Of a DNA stretch of 12,457 nt, positions 1-4,951 are shown piece after piece. Position 1 is the stretch's first letter. Each line of letters opens with the position of its first letter. The translations under genes were made by a program, and so were the position numbers. The stretch covers positions 1 through 12,457 of the forward strand of contig CAKQXI010000058.1 of assembly GCA_934281565.1 (NCBI GenBank). Reading direction: 5' to 3'. The stretch is from an uncultured Prevotella sp. (lineage in GTDB: Bacteria; Bacteroidota; Bacteroidia; Bacteroidales; Bacteroidaceae). The notes below the pieces were generated by a model. That model made no database searches, was not told where the DNA came from, and saw only the letters and a list, made by a program, of their open reading frames with translations.

Positions 1-123
1 GTCCATGTCGATGTCGGTCCTGCCCTCGGCATAATATACCACGAGGGAGTCCCTAAACACCTGGCCCCAACTGCTTGTGGGGAACAGGCTGAGAACTGCG
101 AGGATGAGTACGGTTCGTGTCAT
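1..123 (-). CDS. Secreted protein, N-terminal fragment (possibly DUF3575/OmpA-like type)
   Basis: Only the first 41 codons lie in the window; the gene continues past position 1. The start ATG at 123-121 is preceded on the minus strand by AAGGTG about 8 bases upstream. Residues 1-20 form a signal peptide (MTRTVLILAVLSLF, then PTSSWG) with likely cleavage near Gly20-Gln21. The mature start, reading FRDSLVVYYAEGRTDIDMD, resembles the 'DS-x-x-V-x-F/Y-x-x-G-x-x-x-L/I-D' opening of Bacteroidales envelope proteins annotated DUF3575 or OmpA-like, several of which sit near fimbrial loci. That family assignment is from memory and tentative. GC content is about 56% (69 of 123 bases), visibly higher than the neighbouring genes, and the codons favour C and G at third positions. 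It reads away from the rest of the window, so it is probably a separate transcription unit. Confidence 0.6.
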   Translation of the reverse strand, partial: MTRTVLILAVLSLFPTSSWGQVFRDSLVVYYAEGRTDIDMD

Positions 124-270
124 GCTCTTACACCTTAATTATATACAATGGCTACCGTGCCATCATCCGCTGACTCCCTTAGCAGATTGTTTAACTTAAC
201 TTTATTGCTTTATAATTAACTTTATAAGCCTTAGTATCCAATGTCTAATATGCTGATATACAGACAAATT

Positions 271-303
271 CAAAAATACGAAAACAGGCTCAAGCTATTC
301 AAA
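271..303 (-). promoter_or_regulatory. Candidate Bacteroidota promoter for the minus-strand gene at 1-123
   Basis: On the minus strand TTTG (303-300) is followed after 21 bases by TATTTTTG (278-271), matching the TTTG / TAnnTTTG form. A transcript would start near 265 and give a leader of about 140 bases before the ATG at 123. The upstream box overlaps the T-rich tail of the candidate RNA that ends near 301. Confidence 0.45.
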
Positions 304-470
304 AGATATTGGCGTAGGAGTCCTCTTACTTTCCTTCACCAATGAGGTCTTCGGAAACCCATAGTTATAAAGGATTAGAAATAAGAGGACACACCTACGC
401 CAACATTTAGTATATATGTATGAAACAAAACACAAAGTACTCCCTTTCATAAAGAAAGGGTGCACTTGTG
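301..470 (-). ncRNA. Candidate structured non-coding RNA of about 170 nt with terminator-like 3' end
   Basis: Two strong hairpins lie back to back. Hairpin 1 (470-431) pairs CACAA and GTGC with their partners, then CCCTTTC with GAAAGGG around a 5-base loop. Hairpin 2 (403-309) pairs TTGGCGTAGG with CCTACGCCAA, then, after a small internal loop, TCCTCTTA with TAAGAGGA, then TTT and TCCTT with AAGGAAAG across a 4-base bulge. Its apex can form a further small stem. Several pairs are G-U on the minus strand but A-C mismatches on the plus strand, so the RNA is most likely read from the minus strand. A TATATTTG box ends 6 bases before hairpin 1, and TATCTTTT follows hairpin 2 like a terminator tail. 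Size and layout recall the Bacteroidales-1 RNA motif, which I recall being proposed as a 6S RNA counterpart; that identity is a guess. No protein gene fits here as well. Confidence 0.6.
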
Positions 471-475
471 CCGTG

Positions 476-483
476 CAAATATA
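476..483 (-). promoter_or_regulatory. -7 box for the candidate structured RNA
   Basis: TATATTTG on the minus strand (483 to 476) matches the Bacteroidota TAnnTTTG box exactly and would place the start at about 470, the first base of hairpin 1. I see no good TTG or TTTG box 19-21 bases upstream, so the promoter may be weak or depend on an activator. Confidence 0.5.
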
Positions 484-530
484 TACACGCTATTGTAGAC
501 ATCCACTGTCACCTCCCTCTGATAACTATA

Positions 531-549
531 TGAAAGTTCCGAAGTTTCA
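531..549. promoter_or_regulatory. Short dyad, possible operator or small hairpin
   Basis: TGAAAGTTCCGAAGTTTCA is a 19-base near-palindrome: TGAAA and TTTCA are complementary, as are TTC and GAA around a central C, with one G/G mismatch in each half. It lies between the two minus-strand promoter candidates (476-483 and 655-685). It may bind a dimeric protein or may simply fold in RNA; nothing identifies a partner. Confidence 0.25.
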
Positions 550-654
550 TTGGTCAGAAGCATACGTGAGTAAACGTCAAAAATCTAAAAAATAGGTCAC
601 AACATAGACTTATCTGCCAGCATCTCATTGCCGACAATCCATGAAATGACGGTG

Positions 655-685
655 CAAAAGTAATGAAAAGATTTAAACTGTGCAA
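655..685 (-). promoter_or_regulatory. Bacteroidota promoter on the minus strand, target unclear
   Basis: On the minus strand TTG (685-683) is followed by 20 bases and then TACTTTTG (662-655), a full match to the Bacteroidota promoter. The start would be near 648. The first transcribed bases can fold into a hairpin (CATTTC with GAGATG, one G-U pair; inner ATTG with CAAT around TCGG). No clear protein gene follows; a T6 run lies near 590. The transcript could be a short RNA or a long leader running into the structured RNA at 470-301. Confidence 0.5.
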
Positions 686-717
686 GAAAAGTCGATATTT
701 TTTTCTATTCTCTCGCA

Positions 718-761
718 GAATTAATTAAGAATTAATAATTAAGAATTAAAAATTAAGAATT
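718..761. repeat. AT-rich intergenic repeat, copy 1 (AATTAAGAATT type)
   Basis: The stretch is three tandem variants of GAATTAA-x-x-ATTAAGAATT. The same word recurs in two other gaps of the window (7132-7157 and 9187-9215). Sequences of this type recur between genes in Bacteroidales genomes, as far as I recall; their role is not known to me. Confidence 0.6.
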
Positions 762-786
762 TGCCACTCTTATTTGCCCCTCTTGT

Positions 787-897
787 CACTCTGCCACCTG
801 TTTTTAAAACTTATATATAGACATGATAATTATTATTACTTTAAAAATAAAAGTTCCTGCCCGCGTATAGGGTTTTATAAAAACAGGTGGTAGAGTG
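787..897. repeat. Inverted repeat, 24/26-bp arms with 61-bp AT-rich spacer
   Basis: The left arm at 787-810 (CACTCTGCCACCTG, then TTTTTAAAAC) is the reverse complement of the right arm at 872-897, with one G/T-type difference and one 2-base insertion. The spacer 811-871 is very AT-rich apart from CCTGCCCGCGTATAGG. Outside the arms further CACTCT and GAGTG words occur (761-790, 891-907). No T tract follows either arm, so a plain terminator is unlikely. I see it as a remnant end or regulatory site of an accessory element; no transposase or recombinase gene is nearby. Confidence 0.6.
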
Positions 898-923
898 GCA
901 AGAGTGACAAATCTTTTAGTTTG

Positions 924-1033
924 CTCCGTACCAAGTCCGTATCAACTCCGTACCAACTCCGTACCATCTCCGTACCAAGTTTACCCCTGCTCCGTATCAG
1001 GTTTACCCCCTCTCCGTACTTGCTCCGATAAAT
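924..1033. repeat. Ten-unit array of 11-bp repeats (consensus CTCCGTACCAA)
   Basis: Units begin at 924, 935, 946, 957, 968, 979, 990, 1001, 1012 and 1023 without any change of register. Units 1-5 are CTCCGTACCAA or differ by one or two bases. Units 6 and 8 are a variant (GTTTACCCCTG, GTTTACCCCCT), and units 7, 9 and 10 return to CTCCGTA or CTCCGAT. Eleven bases is close to one helical turn, so all copies face the same side of DNA. This is unlike a CRISPR array, which has longer repeats and unique spacers, and is closer to iterons or a cooperative protein-binding array. It lies 27 bp from the inverted repeat at 787-897. Confidence 0.75.
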
Positions 1034-1076
1034 AACGGATATTACATTGATATATGTTGGTCTGCATAACCCACGA

Positions 1077-1127
1077 GCATTTCTTTCACAAAAAGATAGT
1101 AATAAAACTAAAATACTATCAAAATGC
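1077..1127. promoter_or_regulatory. Nested dyad upstream of asnA, possible operator
   Basis: GATAGTA (1095-1101) and TACTATC (1114-1120) are perfect 7-base complements separated by 12 bases, flanked by GCATTT (1077-1082) and AAATGC (1122-1127), also complementary. The centre lies about 77 bp before the predicted asnA start, a place typical for an activator site. The regulator cannot be named from the sequence. Confidence 0.35.
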
Positions 1128-1147
1128 AAAATATTTATTTAAAACAC

Positions 1148-1178
1148 TTGCAGATTAACAATAAAATATGTATCTTTG
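1148..1178 (+). promoter_or_regulatory. asnA promoter
   Basis: TTG (1148-1150), a 20-base spacer and TATCTTTG (1171-1178) give a full Bacteroidota promoter. Transcription should begin near 1185, leaving a leader of about 26 bases that is A-rich and has no strong Shine-Dalgarno site. Confidence 0.8.
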
Positions 1179-1210
1179 CACACAATTTAAGAATATAAAA
1201 AAGAAATCGT

Positions 1211-2248
1211 ATGAGTAAACTTATCAAACCTGTCGATTACAAGGCTTTGCTGGATATGAGCCAAACCGAAATGGGTATCAAGCTGATCAAAGAGTTCTTC
1301 CAGCAGAACTTGGCCACCGAACTTCGTCTTCGCCGTGTCACCGCACCCCTTTTTGTACTAAAGGGACTGGGCATCAACGATGACTTGAATGGTGTAGAGC
1401 GTCCTGTTACTTTCCCTATCAAGGATTTAGGTGACGCCCAGGCAGAGGTGGTTCACTCTTTGGCTAAGTGGAAACGCTTGACTTTAGCCGAATACCATAT
1501 AGAACCAGGATATGGCGTTTATACGGACATGAATGCCATCCGTGCTGACGAGGAACTGGACAACTTGCATTCTCTCTATGTAGACCAGTGGGACTGGGAG
1601 GCTGTCATAGAGAAAGGTGACCGTACCATTGCTTTCTTGCAAAACATTGTGCGCCGTATCTACGCCGCCATCCTACGTACCGAGTATCTCACTTGTGAGC
1701 ACTATCCACAGATTAAGCCTTTCTTGCCAAAGGACATTCACTTTGTCCACGCACAGGACTTGCTGGATATGTACCCAGACAAGACCCCAAAAGAGCGAGA
1801 GGATGCCATTTGCAAGAAGTATGGTGCCGTATTCGTAGAGGGCATCGGAGGCAAGTTGAGCGATGGAAAGAAGCATGACGGTCGTGCTCCAGACTATGAC
1901 GACTGGAGTACTGTTGCCGAGAATGGCAAGGAGGGACTAAACGGTGACATTCTTATCTGGTATCCCGTCTTGGAACGTAGCTTCGAGTTGAGCTCAATGG
2001 GCATTCGTGTAGACAAGGAAAGTCTGCTTCGCCAGCTGAAGATAGAGGGCAAGGAAGACCGTAAGAAACTTTACTTCCACCAGCAGTTGCTAAACGACAA
2101 ATTGCCATTGAGCATTGGTGGCGGTATCGGTCAGAGTCGTCTTTGCATGGTACTGCTCCATAAGGCTCATATCGGCGAGATACAAGCCAGCATCTGGCCA
2201 GAAGAAATGCGTAAGGAATGTGAGGAAGCAGGCATGACCCTTATTTAA
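1211..2248 (+). CDS. asnA: Aspartate--ammonia ligase (asparagine synthetase A)
   Basis: The enzyme makes asparagine from aspartate, ammonia and ATP, giving AMP and pyrophosphate, in the cytoplasm. The 345 residues match the full family length (E. coli AsnA is about 330). Signature stretches are visible in order: GLGINDDLNGVERPV (52-66), QAEVVHSLAKWKR (77-89), GYGVYTDMNAIRADE (100-114), YPVLERSFELSSMGIRVD (251-268) and GGGIGQSRLCM (303-313). The last carries the class II tRNA-synthetase-like motif 3 arginine that holds ATP; the family shares the catalytic fold of aspartyl-tRNA synthetase. The ATG fits the predicted promoter, with a 26-base leader. The gene stands alone and converges on dnaX, with the stop codon inside a palindrome. 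There is no sign of damage, and the identification is secure. Confidence 0.96.
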   Translation: MSKLIKPVDYKALLDMSQTEMGIKLIKEFFQQNLATELRLRRVTAPLFVLKGLGINDDLNGVERPVTFPIKDLGDAQAEVVHSLAKWKRLTLAEYHIEPGYGVYTDMNAIRADEELDNLHSLYVDQWDWEAVIEKGDRTIAFLQNIVRRIYAAILRTEYLTCEHYPQIKPFLPKDIHFVHAQDLLDMYPDKTPKEREDAICKKYGAVFVEGIGGKLSDGKKHDGRAPDYDDWSTVAENGKEGLNGDILIWYPVLERSFELSSMGIRVDKESLLRQLKIEGKEDRKKLYFHQQLLNDKLPLSIGGGIGQSRLCMVLLHKAHIGEIQASIWPEEMRKECEEAGMTLI

Positions 2249-2260
2249 CAAGGGTCATGC
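2232..2260. terminator. Shared palindrome between convergent asnA and dnaX
   Basis: GCATGACCCTT (2232-2242) and AAGGGTCATGC (2250-2260) form a perfect 11-bp stem with a 7-base loop. The asnA stop codon (2246-2248) is in the loop, and the dnaX stop begins at 2261, directly beside the stem. Neither side has a long T tract, so termination would depend mainly on the stem; it could serve both directions. Confidence 0.6.
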
Positions 2261-4027
2261 TTATGCCATAGCAAGTTTAAGCGAGACACATAGCTTCTCG
2301 ATGGCAGGGTTGCCTTTTCTCATCTCATCGAAAAGCTCTCGCTTGCTGAGTATCTTGGTAACTTCCTCTTGTCTTGCCAATCGGAAATCCATATTGAGCT
2401 TTCCATTGCGCAATCCTTGGACAAAAGTAAGTTTGATACGGTTCTTAATCTTCAATAGGTCGTCCAGCAAGAACTGGTTGTCCGCCACAACCTCTATGTT
2501 TGGGAATGTGGTGATCTTGGGAGTGATGGCTTTCATACGTTGTGACAAGCCGATGAACTCCTTGATATTCTGCATTCTCATACACATACTCATCCATTGT
2601 GCCTCAACTTGTTCTTGCGTGAAAATCTCTTGTTCTCCAGTGGCACGAGTGTTTTCCTCAGTCGTGTCTTCCATCGAACTCAATCTTTTCTGAGTGATTT
2701 CCTCCGTCCTCTTAAGGTTCTTGAAACTCATGCCTATATTGCCAATCTTCACTTGGCTGAAAGCAACTTTCTTAGGAGTGTGGATGCTGGTAACAAGCGT
2801 GGATGCCTTTTTATCATCGGTATGCCCAGCACCTGTACCCTGAGTGGCAGGCTTAAGTTGGGCAACGATTTTCTGAAACAGGGATTTTAATCTATGGGGC
2901 GTACGCCCCGCACCAGGCACATCTTGGTCTTCGGGTTGGGTAATTTGACCTATCTGTATCAAGGTAAGCTCCACCAACAAACGTTTGTTGGAACTCTGGC
3001 GATATTGCACATCGCAGTCGTTCATTATTTTCAGAGCCTTATATAAAAAAGGTGTAGGTGCTTTCTTGGCTTGTTCTTGATACTTAGCTTTCTGCTCGTC
3101 ACTGGTCTCAAGCAAAGACAGGGTCTGAGGGTCTTTTGCCATCATCACATTGCGAACGTGCTGAGCAAGACCTTGTATCATATTGCCACCATCGAAGCCC
3201 TTGCCCAGAATGCCATCCAGCAATACCATCATTTCGCTGACCTTGTTTTCCAAAGCCAAGTCAATCGCCTTGAAATAATTGTCGCTGTCCAGCACATTCA
3301 AGTCTTCGATGACTTTCTTATAAGTGATGTCCCCTTGGCAGAAACTGGCAGTCTGGTCAAAGATAGAGAGAGCATCACGCATACCACCATCAGCTTTCTC
3401 CGCAATGACAGCCAGAGCCTGTTCCTCATATTTGATGCCCTCTTTCTCGGCAACCATCTTCAAGTGGTTGATGGTGTTAGGCACCGTCATGCGTTCAAAG
3501 TCATAGATTTGGCAACGGCTTAAGATAGTAGGCAAAATCTTGTGCTTTTCAGTTGTGGCAAGGATAAATATCACGTGCGATGGTGGTTCTTCCAAGGTCT
3601 TGAGGAAAGCATTGAAAGCGGCGGCACTCAACATATGAACCTCATCGATGATGAATACCTTATACTTACCTACCTGAGGAGGGATGCGTGTCTGGTCCAT
3701 GAGAGCCTTGATTTGCTCAACGCCATTGTTGCTGGCGGCATCCAGCTCAAAGATGTTATAGGAACGCTGTTCGTTAAAAGCCTTGCAACTCTCACATTCG
3801 TTACAAGCCTCGCCGTCCTCACGAGGATGCTCGCAGTTGATAGCCTTGGCAAAGATGCGGGCGCAAGTGGTCTTTCCCACTCCACGAGGACCGCAAAAGA
3901 GATAGGCATGAGCGAGCTTTCCGCTTCTCACGGCATTCTTCAAAGTTGTGGTCAAAGCACTCTGTCCAACGACCGAATCAAAGGACATTGGACGGTACTT
4001 CCTTGCAGAAACAATATATTCTTCCAT
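2261..4027 (-). CDS. dnaX: DNA polymerase III subunit gamma/tau
   Basis: DnaX is the ATPase of the clamp loader, which opens and places the beta clamp during replication. The AAA+ core is complete: Walker A GPRGVGKT (46-53), zinc-binding cysteines at 65, 75, 78 and 81, Walker B with FIIDEVH (125-131), sensor 1 LATTE (156-160) and the SRC arginine-finger motif (170-172). The lid and collar region extends to about residue 350. A low-conservation linker at about 370-470 leads to a C-terminal domain of about 120 residues. The 588-residue length suits a Bacteroidetes tau form; I found no convincing frameshift signal for a short gamma form. The ATG at 4027 lies about 16 bases after the predicted transcription start. 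The gene is divergent from the FtsB-like gene and convergent with asnA. Confidence 0.96.
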   Translation of the reverse strand: MEEYIVSARKYRPMSFDSVVGQSALTTTLKNAVRSGKLAHAYLFCGPRGVGKTTCARIFAKAINCEHPREDGEACNECESCKAFNEQRSYNIFELDAASNNGVEQIKALMDQTRIPPQVGKYKVFIIDEVHMLSAAAFNAFLKTLEEPPSHVIFILATTEKHKILPTILSRCQIYDFERMTVPNTINHLKMVAEKEGIKYEEQALAVIAEKADGGMRDALSIFDQTASFCQGDITYKKVIEDLNVLDSDNYFKAIDLALENKVSEMMVLLDGILGKGFDGGNMIQGLAQHVRNVMMAKDPQTLSLLETSDEQKAKYQEQAKKAPTPFLYKALKIMNDCDVQYRQSSNKRLLVELTLIQIGQITQPEDQDVPGAGRTPHRLKSLFQKIVAQLKPATQGTGAGHTDDKKASTLVTSIHTPKKVAFSQVKIGNIGMSFKNLKRTEEITQKRLSSMEDTTEENTRATGEQEIFTQEQVEAQWMSMCMRMQNIKEFIGLSQRMKAITPKITTFPNIEVVADNQFLLDDLLKIKNRIKLTFVQGLRNGKLNMDFRLARQEEVTKILSKRELFDEMRKGNPAIEKLCVSLKLAMA

Positions 4028-4049
4028 TATTTTTTCTTAATTGATGATG

Positions 4050-4081
4050 CAAAGATAACAAAAAAATATTATCTTTGCAAA
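4050..4081 (-). promoter_or_regulatory. dnaX promoter
   Basis: On the minus strand TTTG (4081-4078) is followed by 20 bases and TATCTTTG (4057-4050), an exact Bacteroidota promoter. Its upstream box shares bases with the region just after the -7 box of the opposing promoter. Confidence 0.8.
4070..4077 (+). promoter_or_regulatory. -7 box of the FtsB-like gene promoter
   Basis: TATCTTTG at 4070-4077 would start transcription near 4084, 13 bases before the ATG at 4097. The upstream box is poor (GATG at 4046-4049). The box lies between the two elements of the dnaX promoter, so the two promoters cannot easily be occupied at the same time. Confidence 0.7.
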
Positions 4082-4096
4082 CAAAATAATAAATTA

Positions 4097-4444
4097 ATGA
4101 GTAAAAGATTAGGTGCAATATGGGATTATCTCGCTCATTATAAGTATCTTATAGTGATTATACTGGGCATCTTGATAGTTGGGTTCATCGATGACAACAG
4201 TATCCAACAGCGTGTTAAGTACCAGATGGAGATCAGCAACCTGCGTTCTGAGATTGAGAAATATGACACTCAATACCAGAACGACATGAAGCAGTTGCGA
4301 GATATGCGCAAAGGTATCAAGGCTTATGAGAGAATAGCCCGGGAGCGTTATTTCATGAAAGCAGACAATGAAGATATCTTTGTGCTAAGTACCGATTTGC
4401 CTAACAATGACAAGGAACAAAAAGACAATGAAACAGTTGAGTAG
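4097..4444 (+). CDS. FtsB/DivIC-like septum formation initiator family protein
   Basis: This is a small bitopic division-type protein of 115 residues: a short cytoplasmic N-terminus, one membrane segment at about residues 18-34 (YLIVIILGILIVGF), then a coiled coil with heptad-like spacing at about 40-80 (ISNLRSEIEKYDTQYQ and following). Next comes the family's conserved 'E-R-I-A-R-E-R-Y-F-M-K' type segment at about 86-96, and an acidic tail. FtsB/DivIC proteins join FtsL and the FtsQ/DivIB protein in the periplasm to activate septal wall synthesis. The ATG at 4097 is chosen because it follows the predicted promoter; the open frame extends upstream to 3542, but that part is antisense to dnaX and upstream of the promoter. 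The last 17 bases overlap the next gene, suggesting coupled translation. Confidence 0.85.
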   Translation: MSKRLGAIWDYLAHYKYLIVIILGILIVGFIDDNSIQQRVKYQMEISNLRSEIEKYDTQYQNDMKQLRDMRKGIKAYERIARERYFMKADNEDIFVLSTDLPNNDKEQKDNETVE

Positions 4445-4853
4445 GATTCAGAGTGTGATTTTTCTGTCGGGTGGCGTGCTGATGGTTATCGGGGCAGGCT
4501 GCTTTGCGTTTGGTTTTATACATCCCCAGATGTTGCTTTATACAAGCTGGGGGTTCTTGCTTGGCACCGTGCTTTTCAGTGTCATCCAGGCAATGCAGTT
4601 TTATGAAGGAACCTCAACGGTGATACACCGATTGAAGCGCATACAGGGCATAGCCGACATCTTCTTCGTGCTGTCGGGCATCTCGATGGTAGATACTGTA
4701 TATGCCTTCGCCCGAAACTGGTTCTCCAATTACGAGACCTATATCACCTATTTTTATAATAAATGGGTCTTGTTCTTGTTGATTGCCGCTATACTGGAAT
4801 TATACACAACTCATCGCATTTCACATGAGTTGAAAAAGGAAGAATGCAAATAA
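4428..4853 (+). CDS. Small four-helix membrane protein, function unknown
   Basis: I recognise no functional family. The 141-residue product has four likely membrane helices at about 9-31, 35-55, 73-94 and 111-126, linked by short loops; the segment at 60-72 is basic (HRLKRIQG), as is the C-terminus (HELKKEE). Proteins of this type are, to my memory, found beside the FtsB-like gene in other Bacteroidales, which would hint at an envelope or division role, but that is inference. The chosen ATG (4428) overlaps the previous gene by 17 bases. An in-frame ATG at 4407 would add seven polar residues (MTRNKKT) and is less likely. The gene ends 66 bases before the next promoter region. Confidence 0.75.
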   Translation: MKQLSRIQSVIFLSGGVLMVIGAGCFAFGFIHPQMLLYTSWGFLLGTVLFSVIQAMQFYEGTSTVIHRLKRIQGIADIFFVLSGISMVDTVYAFARNWFSNYETYITYFYNKWVLFLLIAAILELYTTHRISHELKKEECK

Positions 4854-4897
4854 AACCTAAATAAAAGTAATAATCAATTAAATAGCATAAATTTTTT

Positions 4898-4927
4898 TTT
4901 GTACTTCAATTTAAGATTGTACTTTTG
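4898..4927 (+). promoter_or_regulatory. Promoter of the DUF4369 lipoprotein gene
   Basis: TTTG (4898-4901, end of a run of nine Ts), 18 bases, then TACTTTTG (4920-4927). The start would be near 4933, leaving about 19 bases before the ATG at 4952. The box overlaps the possible TTG start at 4925 and therefore excludes it. Confidence 0.7.
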
Positions 4928-4951
4928 TTCTCTGAAATAGAGATACAGCTT

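Noticed and set aside
301..648. RNase P RNA or tmRNA
   Set aside because: The length would fit a transcript from 648, but the P RNA core words and a tmRNA tag frame or tRNA-like ends are absent.
924..1033. CRISPR array
   Set aside because: The units are 11 bp with no spacers, and no cas genes are present.
875..1129. 84-codon open frame on the minus strand
   Set aside because: It runs through the 11-bp repeat array and one arm of the inverted repeat, has no promoter match, and its sequence only reflects the repeats; 11 is not a multiple of three.
2807..2816. Frameshift site in dnaX for a short gamma form
   Set aside because: The minus strand reads GATAAAAAGG, with only five A residues after T; a -1 slip would not keep P-site pairing, and no hairpin or early stop follows.
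3071..3523. 150-codon frame opposite dnaX
   Set aside because: It is antisense to the conserved AAA+ and collar part of dnaX, with no family resemblance or promoter.
3542..4096. N-terminal extension of the FtsB-like gene
   Set aside because: This part is antisense to dnaX and lies upstream of the predicted promoter at 4070-4077; the ATG at 4097 gives the normal family length.
4925..4951. TTG start nine codons upstream for the DUF4369 lipoprotein
   Set aside because: It lies inside the TACTTTTG promoter box, and the ATG at 4952 starts a proper lipoprotein signal peptide.
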